From: Paenibacillus andongensis
Lineage (GTDB): Bacteria > Bacillota > Bacilli > Paenibacillales > NBRC-103111
Direction of reading: 5' to 3'
NCBI RefSeq assembly: GCF_025369935.1
Contig: NZ_CP104467.1
Coordinates: 7,261,001 to 7,325,000, forward strand
DNA length: 64,000 nt
The position numbers were made by a program, and so were the translations under genes. Below are positions 24,871 through 34,654 of this stretch, one piece after another. The first letter of the stretch is position 1. The number at the start of each line of letters is the position of its first letter. The notes below the pieces were generated by a model. The model worked only from the letters and a program-made list of their open reading frames with translations. It was not told the origin of the DNA and did not search any database.

Positions 24871-25527
24871 ATGGGAGCACGACGAAGTACAATTCGCGTT
24901 TGGGCATTTGGACTATTGGCTTTTTTGGCTTTGGCAATTGGAGCTTATGCATTGGTCATGTACGGAACGCCTGACCACCTCCATAAGCAGGGGTTCGTAA
25001 CGGGAAAAGGCCATCTGCCCGATTTGTGGTACAACATCCTCTGGGCGCATGCCATCTCTGCTGGAGTCGCACTTGCTATAGGCTGGCTTCAGTTTATCAA
25101 GAAGCTTCGTCATCATGCACCGAACATTCACCGTTTGATCGGCTATATATATTCCACAATGATTACAATCGGGGGCTTAACCGGCCTGTACTTAGCTTTC
25201 TATTCGAATGGCGGTTGGTTCGCGCAGCTTGGCTTCGGATCGCTATCAATCCTATGGCTTTACACACTCTTCCGCAGTCTAAAAAGCATTATCGTCGATC
25301 GCGACAAGGCCGACCATGGCCGCTGGATGGTACGTAATTACGCGCTTAGTTGTGCAGCAATCACTCTCCGGATATATACCCCGCTGGCTGCGGTATTCCT
25401 AGGATTGACCGATACGAACGATACTTTTTTCGTCATCGCGTGGATTGCTTGGATTCCCAATTTGTTGCTAGCTGAGCTTATGATAGGTGAAAATAAACGT
25501 ACAAACGGAAGGTCGTTGGTACGTTAG
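24871..25527 (+). CDS. DUF2306 membrane protein
   Basis: 218 aa with about six or seven helices. The pattern is N-terminal helix, then WAHAISAGVALAIGWLQF, HRLIGYIYSTMITIGGLTGL, a Gly/Trp-rich loop, DHGRWMVRNYALSCAAITLR and a last helix. HR-x-x-GY and H-x-x-W-M-x-R-x-Y are features of DUF2306. The repeated His in helices hint at a cofactor-binding membrane protein, but the function is unknown. RBS GAGGGA precedes the ATG. In the leader, ACATCAG and CTGATGT (about 24748 and 24821) could close a long structured stem. Confidence 0.82.
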   Translation: MGARRSTIRVWAFGLLAFLALAIGAYALVMYGTPDHLHKQGFVTGKGHLPDLWYNILWAHAISAGVALAIGWLQFIKKLRHHAPNIHRLIGYIYSTMITIGGLTGLYLAFYSNGGWFAQLGFGSLSILWLYTLFRSLKSIIVDRDKADHGRWMVRNYALSCAAITLRIYTPLAAVFLGLTDTNDTFFVIAWIAWIPNLLLAELMIGENKRTNGRSLVR

Positions 25528-25572
25528 CTTGGGAATAGATCAATGCACGTTAATCGAGTAGGCTCATGATAA

Positions 25573-25722
25573 AGAGACACATATGCCATCACATTCGGAC
25601 ATACGTCCACATATCCAGTCGTCCTCACGTATATAACCGAAACAAATGAGAAGTTAACCTACACCAGCGATGGTTCATCAGTACCGGATTTTGAAATTAT
25701 TTTCACGAAACCAATCTCATAA
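25573..25722 (+). pseudogene. Orphan C-terminal coding fragment
   Basis: Forty-nine sense codons with no start, bounded upstream by TGA-TAA in frame, that read as a plausible protein end: YAITFGHTSTYPVVLTYITE, then LTYTSDGSSVPDFEIIFTKP and a stop 19 nt before a good terminator. The strand-like pattern and the retained terminator suggest the tail of a deleted gene. The rest of the gap 25528-26011 holds only the terminator and the palindrome at 25958. Confidence 0.4.
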
Positions 25723-25740
25723 AAAGAAATAAGCAAAACC

Positions 25741-25772
25741 CAACCCACCTTCATCTGAGGGTGGGTTTTCTC
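25741..25772 (+). terminator. Intrinsic terminator
   Basis: AACCCACC pairs with GGTGGGTT, followed by TTCTCT. Confidence 0.75.
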
Positions 25773-25957
25773 TGCTTTACTGACGGCAACATGCAGAATA
25801 GCAAAGTCTAATCCAATTTCCGAATCAAACTCCTAATATTCGAACAAGCCATAGGCAATTATTGCCCCACTGTGTTTAAAAGCTCACCAAGGGTGTTAGG
25901 GAATTATTTCACCAAGCAGTGTAAAGATGACTAGACTTTATGTATAGTTTAGATTAC

Positions 25958-25971
25958 ATTATGTACATAAT
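25958..25971. promoter_or_regulatory. Perfect 14-bp palindrome before the dehydrogenase gene
   Basis: ATTATGTACATAAT lies 41 nt before the start codon at 26012, in an AT-rich promoter region. It is a candidate operator for a dimeric (MarR- or HxlR-like) regulator that is not encoded next door. Confidence 0.4.
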
Positions 25972-26011
25972 ACTTAACTTGCGTAAAAGGTTAACTTTAG
26001 GAGGGATTCAT

Positions 26012-26983
26012 ATGAGAGCGATTATATGTACAAAATACGGAACTCCGGATGTTCTTCATCTCCAAGAGGTAGAAAAACCTACTCCCAAGGACAATGAAGT
26101 ACGCATACGTCTACATGCGGCAATCGTAACACCATCGGACTGCGCCTTTCGAAAGGCTGACCCCTTCATTGTCAGATTAATGTATGGCCTGGGCAAACCC
26201 AAACACGCGGTACTAGGGGTTGAGTTCGCAGGGGAAATTGATGCCGTGGGCAAAGCTGCGGCTTCATTTGAGGTAGGTGACCCCGTCTATGGGATAAGTC
26301 CACATAGCTTTGGCGCTCATGCCGAGTACATGTGTCTGCCTGAAAGCAACCCCTTGTCAACCAAGCCAGTCAATATGACCTATGAAGAAGCAGCCGGAGT
26401 CTGTGATGGGGCATTAACATCATTGATTTTCCTCAGAGATACAGCACATATTCAGAGCGGACAAAAAGTCCTTATCCATGGCGCTTCTGGGTCGGTAGGC
26501 GCTTATGCGGTACAGCTTGCCAAATACTTTGGAGCAGAAGTTACCGGGGTATGCAGTACCACGAATGCATCACTAGTAAAATCCCTTGGAGCTGATCAGG
26601 TCATTGACTATACCAAGGAGGATTTCGCCAAAAATGGTCAGACCTATGACATTATTTTCGATGCGGTAGGCAAACGTTCGTTTTCACAATGTAAAAGCTC
26701 GCTAAAGCAACGAGGGGTTTATCTCTCGACGGTCCCTACACTGGGAATTATGCTTCAAATGTTATGGACTTCAAAGATCGGCAGCAAAAAAGCTAAATTC
26801 ACGGCTTCGGGCTTACAGCAGAATAAAGAAAATCTAGTGTTCCTCAAAGAGCTTGTTGAGGCAGGGAAGTTAAAATCAGTCATCGATAGACGCTATTCAT
26901 TGGAACAGATTGCCGAGGCTCATAGGTATGTTGAAACGGGACGCAAGAAGGGGAATGTGGTTATAACTTTCGGACAAAAATAA
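26012..26983 (+). CDS. NAD(P)-dependent alcohol dehydrogenase (MDR superfamily)
   Basis: 323 aa quinone-reductase-like medium-chain oxidoreductase. The N-terminal GroES-like fold (RLHAAIVTPSDCAFRK, GVEFAGEIDAVGK) leads to a Rossmann domain with VLIHGASGSVGAYAVQLAKY. There is no Cys zinc cluster, so it is the zinc-free type reducing small carbonyls or quinones with NADPH. It starts at ATG 26012 after TAGGAGGG. It ends just before a strong terminator and is a single-gene unit. Confidence 0.88.
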   Translation: MRAIICTKYGTPDVLHLQEVEKPTPKDNEVRIRLHAAIVTPSDCAFRKADPFIVRLMYGLGKPKHAVLGVEFAGEIDAVGKAAASFEVGDPVYGISPHSFGAHAEYMCLPESNPLSTKPVNMTYEEAAGVCDGALTSLIFLRDTAHIQSGQKVLIHGASGSVGAYAVQLAKYFGAEVTGVCSTTNASLVKSLGADQVIDYTKEDFAKNGQTYDIIFDAVGKRSFSQCKSSLKQRGVYLSTVPTLGIMLQMLWTSKIGSKKAKFTASGLQQNKENLVFLKELVEAGKLKSVIDRRYSLEQIAEAHRYVETGRKKGNVVITFGQK

Positions 26984-27009
26984 TAACACCTAACAAGTAA
27001 CGTGCATAG

Positions 27010-27060
27010 AAAAAAGGCTGGGGGACACCGTTTGACGGTGGTTTCCCTGCCCTTTTTTTC
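27010..27060. terminator. Bidirectional intrinsic terminator
   Basis: A/T-flanked stem with an inner CACCG-tttga-CGGTG hairpin and T7 tail, between two convergent genes. Confidence 0.85.
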
Positions 27061-27097
27061 CAAGCTATAGCATTGCTAACGCCCTTCTCGTTCTGAT

Positions 27098-28375
27098 CTA
27101 TCGACCGATCCCTCTGCGCGACCAGATCATAACCGGGATCAGCAGCAAAGACAAGAACCCGCCAGCTAGAGAGAGGACAGCAAAGCTGGAATGGGCGACG
27201 ACCATGCCCGACAACACTCCGCCCGATGCCCCCGCCAATGATACCAGGACATCCACCGTTCCTTGTGTCTTGGCGCGCGTGGCCGGGGATGTCGCATCGA
27301 TGATCTGCGCAGTGCCGCTGATCAGACCAAAGTTCCAACCGAGTCCGAGCAGCGCCAGAGCAACGATGAGCCAGACCATCGAATCGGCCGGCGCCCAAGC
27401 GGCAAGCAGTCCGGCTAGCAGCAGCGTGATCCCCGATGCGTAGGACATGAACATACGCCCGACCTTGTCTACAAGAACTCCTGTTACCAAGGAAGGCAGA
27501 AACATCGCCGCGACATGAATGCCGATCACCATGCCGACCGCGCTCAATCCATGTCCGTGATGCTTCATATGGACCGGCGTCATCGTCATGATGGCGACCA
27601 TCACGATCTGCGTTAAAACCATCACGGTCGTCCCGATGATGATCCCCCGATTACGGACTGCTGGCGCCAGGATATCCGCATCAACCGCCGTTTGGGATGG
27701 ATTCGCTTGATGCGCTTCGGCAATAGCTTTAGAGACGATATATGGATCTGGGCGGAGAAATGTCCAGATCACCAGACCCGCAAGAATAAAAGCGACTGCA
27801 CCCAGCATAAACGGGCCCGCCAGAGCAGGGGCGCCGACAGATGTCGCGAATCGCCCTGTGACCCCCACCAGGTTCGGCCCCGCAACCGCACCAAACGTCG
27901 TGAATACCATAGCTAAGCTGACGGCTCTTGCACGCTGCTTAGGCTGAGCTAAGTCAGTTCCCGCATACCGCGCCTGCAGATTAGTCGACGTGCCGGCGCC
28001 ATAGATCAGCATAGAAGCGAACAAAAGCGGAAGGTTATTAACAATCGCTGCGAATACGACTCCGATCGCACCGATCCCCCCTGCAAGAAAACCTGCAGTC
28101 AGGCCTACCCGACGGCCAAGACGCCCAGAAAGCCGTCCGACAAGCAGTGCCGACGAAGCCGCGCCCAGCGTCAATAGAGCCGAAGGAATCCCAGCTAAAC
28201 TATCCGTCCCGAGCATATCCTGAGCAAGCAGCGCTCCGACCGTGACGCCGGCCGCAAGTCCCGCTCCGCCAAATAGTTGGGCGATGATCACGATCATTAG
28301 CGATCTCCGATAGAGCTGCTGCTGTCTCTCTGGAGAATGAATGAACTCTTTAATCAATTCGTTTCCTTCAGCCAT
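27098..28375 (-). CDS. MFS transporter, 12 helices
   Basis: 425 aa. Helix 2-3 loop LVGRLSGRLGRRVGL is the MFS motif A. The second half begins after a long cytoplasmic loop (DPYIVSKAIAEAHQANPSQT). There is also a His-rich stretch, VHMKHHGHG. It starts at ATG 28375 with GGAGGGGGGAG upstream and overlaps the ArsR-rhodanese gene by 22 bp, so it is in that operon. The context suggests efflux of a metal(loid) or a reactive sulfur compound, but the substrate is not shown by the sequence. Confidence 0.85.
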   Translation of the reverse strand: MAEGNELIKEFIHSPERQQQLYRRSLMIVIIAQLFGGAGLAAGVTVGALLAQDMLGTDSLAGIPSALLTLGAASSALLVGRLSGRLGRRVGLTAGFLAGGIGAIGVVFAAIVNNLPLLFASMLIYGAGTSTNLQARYAGTDLAQPKQRARAVSLAMVFTTFGAVAGPNLVGVTGRFATSVGAPALAGPFMLGAVAFILAGLVIWTFLRPDPYIVSKAIAEAHQANPSQTAVDADILAPAVRNRGIIIGTTVMVLTQIVMVAIMTMTPVHMKHHGHGLSAVGMVIGIHVAAMFLPSLVTGVLVDKVGRMFMSYASGITLLLAGLLAAWAPADSMVWLIVALALLGLGWNFGLISGTAQIIDATSPATRAKTQGTVDVLVSLAGASGGVLSGMVVAHSSFAVLSLAGGFLSLLLIPVMIWSRRGIGR

Positions 28376-29025
28376 TCATACTCTCCCCCCTCCAACCGAT
28401 ATGCCATGATCCCCTCCTGCTGCAACTTGGCTACAGCCTGTGTCGAACAGATGCAGTAGGGGCCTCTGCAATAGACTGCAACTTCAACGAGCCCAGGCAG
28501 ATTTCGAAGGTATGGTTCCAATTCCTCCATCGGTACGGAGATGGCTCCAGCGAGATGGCCAGCCTCATATTCGTCTCTCGGTCGTACATCAAGCAGGATG
28601 ATCGCTCCGGCCTCTATCTTCTCCTTCGCTTCCTCCAAAGATAACGTCCTCACATCCTCATAGTGGTGTAAAAATTCCTGTTTAATCCGCGCGACGTCCG
28701 CAAGCTGACTCTCGCCAATGCGCCACATTGCAAACAAAAACGCGGCAATAGAAGGGTCAGCCAACGAATAGATGACATAGGTACCTTTCTTGCTGAACTT
28801 CACTAATCTGGCATCGAGCAAAACCTGAAGATGTCGGGATACGTTAGCCACGCTCATCTCCGTGACTTGGGCCAGCTTCTCTACCGACTTAGGCCCCTGA
28901 GCAAGTAAACTCAAGATTTCAAGCCGCTTGTCGCTGGATAGGCACTTCCCCACCCGGGCTAACTGCTGAAACAGTTCATTTTTAAACTCTTTTGCGGAAT
29001 GGATTGCCTCAGGTACAGATTCCAT
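28354..29025 (-). CDS. ArsR-type regulator fused to a rhodanese domain
   Basis: 223 aa. Residues about 20-110 form an ArsR winged helix (RLEILSLLAQGPKSVEKLAQ, SVANVSRHLQVLLDARLVKF). Residues about 130-220 form a rhodanese domain with active-site loop CRGPYC (Cys186, Cys191). Known proteins of this form sense sulfane sulfur or toxic ions through the Cys loop. It starts at 29025 (MESVPEA) after AAAGGACGG. It heads an operon with the MFS exporter, which it presumably represses. Confidence 0.9.
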   Translation of the reverse strand: MESVPEAIHSAKEFKNELFQQLARVGKCLSSDKRLEILSLLAQGPKSVEKLAQVTEMSVANVSRHLQVLLDARLVKFSKKGTYVIYSLADPSIAAFLFAMWRIGESQLADVARIKQEFLHHYEDVRTLSLEEAKEKIEAGAIILLDVRPRDEYEAGHLAGAISVPMEELEPYLRNLPGLVEVAVYCRGPYCICSTQAVAKLQQEGIMAYRLEGGEYEWLKETN

Positions 29026-29267
29026 GAACGTCCGTCCTTTCATATTCAATTTATTAATTGAATAATAGAATGCGATTGGGCTCTTCGTCAAGAAGTAATA
29101 TTACATCCTGAAAGGTTCAGGGGGATATCTCGGAAACGAAGAGCATTAATCTTCACACGAACAAATAAGCGCTGAAAACGTGCTTAATCATGCAGCATAA
29201 CTACTTATCCCCAACTTTATGCACATCTTATCCACAGACTGCGGTAATCATAATTTCCTATACAACC

Positions 29268-29312
29268 GAAAAAAGGCCGTAACAGCCCACCTTTCGGCAA
29301 CCTGTCACAGCC
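29268..29312 (-). terminator. Intrinsic terminator of the sulfurtransferase gene
   Basis: On the minus strand GGCTGTGACAG pairs with CTGTTACGGCC (two wobble pairs), then TTTTTT. Confidence 0.75.
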
Positions 29313-29345
29313 CTCAAACCCGCGTACGACGCGGCTTCCCAGTTC

Positions 29346-30182
29346 TTACTCCTCGCCCTTCGCAATCGGATTATCCTCATACGAAATCCAGTCGCTCCAG
29401 CTTCCACTATAGAGCTTCACGTTCTCAAAGCCCGCTTCGCTAAGGCCCAGCACGTTCGGGCAAGCCGTCACGCCGGAGCCGCAATAGACGATGATTTCAT
29501 CAGCGTCGCGCAGCGCGGCAAAGTGCTGCTCCTGCTCCGCAGCTGACAACCAGGCGCCATTCTCACCGAGAACGCCTTTCCAGAAGAAGCTGCGAGCGCC
29601 CGGGATGTGGCCGGCCACCGCATCGATCGGCTCTTCCAAGCCGAGGTAGCGGCGCTCCTCGCGCGAGTCAACGAGCACGGTGCCTGGACGACCGAGTTTG
29701 TCCTTGACCTCGTCCATGCTCGCCAACATAGCGCGATGCACCTTCGGTGAGAAGGTCCGCGGGAACACAGCGGACACTTCATCGGTAACCGGGTAGCCAG
29801 CCGCTTTCCATGCTGAATACCCTTGGTCTAAAACGTATACCTCGGAGTGACCGAGGAATTTCAACATCCACCATAGCCGTGAAGCCATGGCCCCGCCTTG
29901 ATCGTCGTAAGCCACGACGGTCTTCGTACCATCGATCCCGAGGTTGCCCACGAGGATAGAGAAGGCTCCTAGATCAGGGAGCGGATGCCGGCCTCCGTGC
30001 GCCATTTTGGCACCGGAGAGGTCTTTCTCCAAGTCTACGTATACGGCTCCTGTTATATGGTCTTTCTCATAATTCTGTCTGCCTGATTCTGGTTGTCCTA
30101 GCGCAAAGCGGCAATCCGCGATCACGATGTTTGCATCGCCCAGCTGCCCAAGCAGCCAAGTTTGACTTACGATATTTTCCAC
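29346..30182 (-). CDS. sseA: Thiosulfate / 3-mercaptopyruvate sulfurtransferase
   Basis: 278 aa with two rhodanese domains in tandem. The first is inactive (YDDQGGAMASRLWWML at the loop) and the second carries Cys234 in YCGSGVTACPN, where CGSGVT is the loop associated with 3-mercaptopyruvate. It moves sulfane sulfur to thiols or cyanide in the cytoplasm. The GTG start at 30182 (MENIVSQTWLL) follows AAGGTGG by 9 nt; a longer TTG reading to 30209 has no ribosome site. It follows a GNAT gene by 31 bp in the same orientation. Confidence 0.88.
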   Translation of the reverse strand: MENIVSQTWLLGQLGDANIVIADCRFALGQPESGRQNYEKDHITGAVYVDLEKDLSGAKMAHGGRHPLPDLGAFSILVGNLGIDGTKTVVAYDDQGGAMASRLWWMLKFLGHSEVYVLDQGYSAWKAAGYPVTDEVSAVFPRTFSPKVHRAMLASMDEVKDKLGRPGTVLVDSREERRYLGLEEPIDAVAGHIPGARSFFWKGVLGENGAWLSAAEQEQHFAALRDADEIIVYCGSGVTACPNVLGLSEAGFENVKLYSGSWSDWISYEDNPIAKGEE

Positions 30183-30213
30183 AGGTTCATGCCACCTTCC
30201 CCTCAACAATCAA

Positions 30214-30687
30214 TTAATCGCCCATCCCACTTGTCGGATTAGCAGAATATGACTGCCAATCACTGCGATCTCCACCCATTTTATCGTAAAATGCTTGGGC
30301 GCGGAAGTTATCTTTGGCCGTAGTCCACGTTAAATTCGCATAGCCATTTCTAGCCGCATACCCTTTGCAAGCAGCAAATAGCTTCGCTGCCGCACCTAGA
30401 CCACGTTCAGCCTCGATGACGAATAGGTCGTTCATAATCGCTATTTTGGAAGCACGCAAGGTGCTGAAGGTAAAATATAAGGTCGCAAAGCCAACTAACG
30501 TCCCCTCTTCCGTCTCCGCTACGAATTGAATACCTTCCTTCTGCTCAAGCAGTTGGTGAATTAATCCGTTCAGCTTCTCATCCTCGGGTTGTCGATACTG
30601 ATAGAAGTCCACAATATAAGCAAGCATTAACGTTTTCAACTGCGGGATATCTTGCATTACCGCTTCACGAATCGTAACTTGGGTCAT
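30214..30687 (-). CDS. GNAT acetyltransferase
   Basis: 157 aa single GNAT domain. VTIREAVMQDIPQLKTLM is strand 1 and helix 1, KIAIMNDLFVIEAERGLGAA is the acetyl-CoA site with a weakened R-x-x-G-x-A motif, and NFRAQAFYDKMGG is the C-terminal strand-helix. AGGAGG precedes the ATG. Substrate unknown. It probably shares a transcript with the sulfurtransferase gene. Confidence 0.82.
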   Translation of the reverse strand: MTQVTIREAVMQDIPQLKTLMLAYIVDFYQYRQPEDEKLNGLIHQLLEQKEGIQFVAETEEGTLVGFATLYFTFSTLRASKIAIMNDLFVIEAERGLGAAAKLFAACKGYAARNGYANLTWTTAKDNFRAQAFYDKMGGDRSDWQSYSANPTSGMGD

Positions 30688-30768
30688 TTAGGATGACCTC
30701 CTATTCCAATTAAGTCTATACACTCATTGTACCCCAAATCTTGCCTTTATGATGAAAGATACCCTTGG

Positions 30769-31428
30769 TTAAATATCTTCCATTTCCTTCCGATACAGGA
30801 GATAAATAATCCACCCTAAGAGTAGGCTTAACCCTGCTGCGAAGTAGAATATGGACGTTATTTTCAATGTAACCCCATAATAAGTCAATGAGAACAGTAC
30901 AAATGCAAACAGAAACACATGCAGTAGGATATTCTTCTGTGGAAGCCAAGCACTTTTGGAGCTTATCTCGATTCGAACGGTAAAACCCAAACGTTTCTTA
31001 ACCAGAATCAAAGCGGTTAGGTATGCCAGCGATGCGGCCACTATTTTCAAAGCACGATAAGAGGAATCAAGCCCCTCAAAATAAGCAGCAATTGAAATAT
31101 GGGTAATGAGCGGCATCATGAATAGAACAACGGCCAAATAAATCGTATAGCCTAGAGAGCCGAGAAACGCTATCATGAGCGCATGCAGCTTTCGCACGCG
31201 AAATATATAGTGAATAAAAACCGCTTCCGTTACAATAATGAGCATAGGTTCCAAGCTCTCCGCCCACTGTTGGGTTAAAAACAACCTAAATAAGCAAGTA
31301 GTAACGAAGGAAGCAAGCAGCACAAGCGGCCATTTTGTTTTCACCGAGATCCGGAATAGGGTTAGTCCCAACACGAGCATAGAAAATATAGTTATTGTGC
31401 TAATGGGAATATGACTATACCAATCCAT
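30769..31428 (-). CDS. Membrane protein of unknown function
   Basis: 219 aa, ATG at 31428 with GGAGG 5 nt upstream. Roughly seven hydrophobic helices are seen (STITIFSMLVLGLTLF; WPLVLLASFVTTCLFRLFLT; NILLHVFLFAFVLFSLTYYG). Short loops leave little room for a catalytic domain. I recognise no family. Its start lies only about 27 bp from the start of the divergent GNAT gene, so their promoters must overlap the coding regions or one start is wrong. Confidence 0.65.
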   Translation of the reverse strand: MDWYSHIPISTITIFSMLVLGLTLFRISVKTKWPLVLLASFVTTCLFRLFLTQQWAESLEPMLIIVTEAVFIHYIFRVRKLHALMIAFLGSLGYTIYLAVVLFMMPLITHISIAAYFEGLDSSYRALKIVAASLAYLTALILVKKRLGFTVRIEISSKSAWLPQKNILLHVFLFAFVLFSLTYYGVTLKITSIFYFAAGLSLLLGWIIYLLYRKEMEDI

Positions 31429-31455
31429 TTGAACCTCCAACCAATAGATGAAAGG

Positions 31456-31980
31456 ATGATAACTACGAACGATAAGATACATACAAGCTTACCATGGCGC
31501 ATCGTTCCCCTAACAGAAGCGAATTGCATTGAACTTTGCACTTGGAGGTATTCGTCTCCATACGATTTATACAATTGGTCTCCATGGGAGATTATGCTCC
31601 AAGAACAAGCAGAATTCGCCGACCCGCAAATTCGAGCTGAGCAGTATCGAGCTGTGGTGGATGAAGACGGCATATTATCTGGGTTCGCTCAATTCTTCCC
31701 CATTGTCGGGGTGACACGCTTAGGGCTAGGACTTCGACCGGATCTTTGCGGGAAAGGGAACGGAATCGGTACCCAATTCGTCCAAATCATTGTTCAAGAA
31801 GCTGTGCGCCGGACACCCCAGCAGGAAATTGATCTAGAAGTTCTCGTCTGGAACGAGCGTGCGATACGGACGTACGAAAGAGCTGGTTTTACGATTACAG
31901 ACACGTATGAAAAGTGGACCCCCACTGGGATGGCTGACTTTCACTGCATGGTATATAACGGACCAAGCTTAATCAGGTGA
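31456..31980 (+). CDS. GNAT acetyltransferase (RimJ/RimL-like)
   Basis: 174 aa. WRIVPLTEANCIELCTW opens the fold, LGLGLRPDLCGKGNGIGTQF is the acetyl-CoA loop (R-x-x-G-x-G/A type), and LEVLVWNERAIRTYERAGF is typical of the ribosomal-protein acetyltransferase group. Start choice is weak: ATG 31456 touches its AAAGG, and the ATG at 31411 would overlap the divergent gene. Its last 12 bp overlap the 3' end of the convergent carbinolamine dehydratase gene. Confidence 0.75.
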   Translation: MITTNDKIHTSLPWRIVPLTEANCIELCTWRYSSPYDLYNWSPWEIMLQEQAEFADPQIRAEQYRAVVDEDGILSGFAQFFPIVGVTRLGLGLRPDLCGKGNGIGTQFVQIIVQEAVRRTPQQEIDLEVLVWNERAIRTYERAGFTITDTYEKWTPTGMADFHCMVYNGPSLIR

Positions 31981-32280
31981 TCCACTACCAGTAGTAATGT
32001 CAGCAAAAGCCTGATCAAATTTAGCAGCGGATTCGAAATCCAAATCGGTTAAGCCGCCTGCATGCCAGGACGTAAGTCGCAGCGTGACCATCTTATAATC
32101 GATGGCGATCATCGGGTGATGGTTAAGAGCTTCCGAAATACGGGCGATTTCGTTCACGAAGTCTATGCCTTGCATGAATGCCGTAAATCGATATTTACGC
32201 ACAATCCATTTGTGATCGTCTGTCGACCAGCCCGTCACCTCCGCAAGTTTCTGATCAATGGCTGTGTTCTCAAGCTTCAC
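31969..32280 (-). CDS. phhB: Pterin-4a-carbinolamine dehydratase
   Basis: 103 aa. Dehydrates 4a-hydroxytetrahydrobiopterin, recycling the cofactor of aromatic amino-acid hydroxylases; it may have another role in bacteria without such hydroxylases. The signature FVNEIARISEALNHHPMIAI carries the catalytic E-x-x-N-H-H-P. VTLRLTSWHAGGLTDLDFES is the usual C-terminal part. GTG start at 32280 with GGAG upstream. It lies just after recQ in the same orientation. Confidence 0.9.
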   Translation of the reverse strand: MKLENTAIDQKLAEVTGWSTDDHKWIVRKYRFTAFMQGIDFVNEIARISEALNHHPMIAIDYKMVTLRLTSWHAGGLTDLDFESAAKFDQAFADITTGSGSPD

Positions 32281-32299
32281 CTATCACCACTCCTCTGAT

Positions 32300-34117
32300 T
32301 TATTCAAAATCATAGGCGACCGCACCCAATTCGCCTTCTCCCGCATACGTGCGAAGGAGGTCCAGGAACGGCTTCCCGTAGTTTCGGTATTTCACCTCGC
32401 CGACACCTTTGATTCGCAGCATGGCGGATTCCGATGTCGGACAAATCTCACTCATTTCACGCAGCGTGCTGTCCGCGAAAATAATATACGGCGGCACCTT
32501 CTCACGTGCGGCAATTTCCCGACGAAGCAGACGAAGCTGCTCGAACAAGGTGTTATCGATAGCGGCAGCCTTAACCTGCTGCTTGCGCACCTTCTGGTAT
32601 ACTTGCAGCTTCCCTTGAAGCACTTCTGCTGCAGGCTGCAGCAGCTTCACAACCGGATATTGACCATCCGACAGCTGCAAATACCCTTCCGAAATCAGCA
32701 CGTTGATTAGATCAGAAATTTCTTTCTCCGGCAGGTCTCGCATAATGCCATGAGTTGGCAGACGATCGAAGCGATAGTCGACAATCTTCTTTGCTTTCGA
32801 GCCTTTGAGCACGGAGGCGACCATCGAGATGCCGAAGCGTTCCCCCATCCTGCGGATGCAGGAGAAAATCTTCTGAGCTTCGACGGTGATATCCACCGTA
32901 TCACGATCATCTTTGCAAGAGCTGCAATTGCCGCAGGTATCTTTAATATTGGTTTCATCAAAATAGTGCAGAATGACGTTGCGCAAGCATCGTGGTGAAT
33001 AGCAAAAGTCGATCATCGTCTGCAGCTTCTTGTACTCATTCGCTTTACGCTCCGGTGAGAGCTGATTCTGCTCGATTAGAAACTTCTGCGTCATAATATC
33101 CTGCGCGCTAAAAAGCAGAATGCACTCACTCGGCTCTCCATCACGACCGGCACGACCGGCCTCTTGGTAGTACGCCTCCATATTTTTCGGCATATTGTAA
33201 TGAATGACATAACGGACGTTAGACTTATCGATGCCCATCCCAAAAGCGTTCGTCGCGATCATCACGCGAATATCATCATACAGAAACGCCTCCTGCATGT
33301 AGGAGCGTTCCTCATCGGTTAGACCGGCATGGTACTTCCCTGCGGCGAAGCCTTTTTTGCGCAACGTTTCATATAGCTCTTCAACATCCTTACGCGTAGC
33401 GGCATAAATAATACCAGGCTGATGCGTATGTTCCTTCACATAATTCTGAATGTAATCCCGCTTATTCTCACCGCGAAGAATCGTCAATTCCAGATTATCC
33501 CGTGAAAATCCGTTGACGAATATGCCCGCTTGATCCAAATCAAGCAGTCTCGCAATATCTGCTGTGACTTCGGCGGTAGCCGTCGCTGTGAAGGCTGCGA
33601 CAATCGGACGATTGGGCAGCTCCCGAATGAACGGAGCAATCGACACATAGCTCGGGCGAAAATCATGACCCCATTGCGACACGCAGTGCGCTTCATCAAT
33701 GGCCACTAGCGGAAGGTTCAGCGCAGACATGCGAGCACGAAACCGTTCCGACTCCAGCCGCTCTGGCGCGATATACAGCAGTTTATATTTGCCCTGCATG
33801 GCGCCTTGCATCCGCTGTTCCACTTCTTTAGCTTCCAGCGTACTGTTAATGAAAGTTGCCGGAACACCAAGCACTTGGAGCGCATCCACTTGGTCCTTCA
33901 TCAAGGAGATCAGCGGTGAAATAACCAGCGTCACACCCTCCATGAGCATGGCAGGAACTTGATAACAGATCGATTTACCTCCGCCCGTCGGCATAATGCC
34001 TAGCGTATCTCGACCTTCAAGCAGATTCGTAATGATATTCTTCTGACCCTCGCGAAATTCCGGGTATCCATAAACTTGTTGTAAGACCTTCCTTGCTCCA
34101 TCCAACATAACTTCCAT
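32300..34117 (-). CDS. recQ: ATP-dependent DNA helicase RecQ
   Basis: 605 aa 3'-5' helicase for recombination and fork repair. Motif 0 EFREGQ, Walker A with Lys48 ([12 protein letters not shown]), [24 protein letters not shown], and the C-terminal motifs [17 protein letters not shown] and [10 protein letters not shown] are all present. A zinc-binding cluster CLRNVILHY...CGNCSSC, a winged-helix RQC domain and an HRDC domain (about residues 520-595, [17 protein letters not shown]) complete the full-length form. An alternative start is nine bases further in (34108). It is followed by phhB and preceded by a small gene, all on the minus strand. Confidence 0.95.
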   Translation of the reverse strand: MEVMLDGARKVLQQVYGYPEFREGQKNIITNLLEGRDTLGIMPTGGGKSICYQVPAMLMEGVTLVISPLISLMKDQVDALQVLGVPATFINSTLEAKEVEQRMQGAMQGKYKLLYIAPERLESERFRARMSALNLPLVAIDEAHCVSQWGHDFRPSYVSIAPFIRELPNRPIVAAFTATATAEVTADIARLLDLDQAGIFVNGFSRDNLELTILRGENKRDYIQNYVKEHTHQPGIIYAATRKDVEELYETLRKKGFAAGKYHAGLTDEERSYMQEAFLYDDIRVMIATNAFGMGIDKSNVRYVIHYNMPKNMEAYYQEAGRAGRDGEPSECILLFSAQDIMTQKFLIEQNQLSPERKANEYKKLQTMIDFCYSPRCLRNVILHYFDETNIKDTCGNCSSCKDDRDTVDITVEAQKIFSCIRRMGERFGISMVASVLKGSKAKKIVDYRFDRLPTHGIMRDLPEKEISDLINVLISEGYLQLSDGQYPVVKLLQPAAEVLQGKLQVYQKVRKQQVKAAAIDNTLFEQLRLLRREIAAREKVPPYIIFADSTLREMSEICPTSESAMLRIKGVGEVKYRNYGKPFLDLLRTYAGEGELGAVAYDFE

Positions 34118-34147
34118 ACACCTTTCTATATCACACTTCTGCCTGAT

Positions 34148-34441
34148 TCACACCAAATAGATGACGGAAACCAGCTTCTCCCCGTCATGGACCTTCAGCA
34201 CGTGATTATTCGGATCATGGCGAACGGATCCCGCTCCTATGTGCATCACAGGCGCATTTCCTAATCCGTAAAAAATATCGTCAGCCAGCGTTCGCAGGCA
34301 TTCTTCCTGTTCGTCCTTTTCAAGCTCCTGCCAGTCGTCCGCATTCATTTCCAACAACTCATAAAATCCATCAACCATCTCAATGCCACGTACAAAATCA
34401 GTGACAATATCCTTGTATTCTCTGCCAAATTTAATACCCAT
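34148..34441 (-). CDS. Small hypothetical protein
   Basis: 97 aa, ATG after AGAAGGGAG. The acidic helical N-terminal half (WQELEKDEQEECLRTLADDI) is followed by a possible small beta part (APVMHIGAGSVRHDPNNHVL, KLVSVIYLV). There is no membrane segment. I do not recognise it. It lies 30 bp upstream of recQ in the same direction and may share its transcript. Confidence 0.65.
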   Translation of the reverse strand: MGIKFGREYKDIVTDFVRGIEMVDGFYELLEMNADDWQELEKDEQEECLRTLADDIFYGLGNAPVMHIGAGSVRHDPNNHVLKVHDGEKLVSVIYLV

Positions 34442-34654
34442 CCGCGAAGTCTCCCTTCTAAAGCATTTCGTATAGCTTCACTTTATCATATTATAGGCAG
34501 GAATGCAGGGTTAACACCTATTAACCCGATGAGAACTTATTTTCTGATGTGTAAAAAAAACCCCTTTGGCATAAACTGTGGAAATGGGCAATTTCGGAAA
34601 AAATCTGTTACTATGGAAGAAGGAATGTACCGCTCGGAGGGTAGGAAAGCACAC

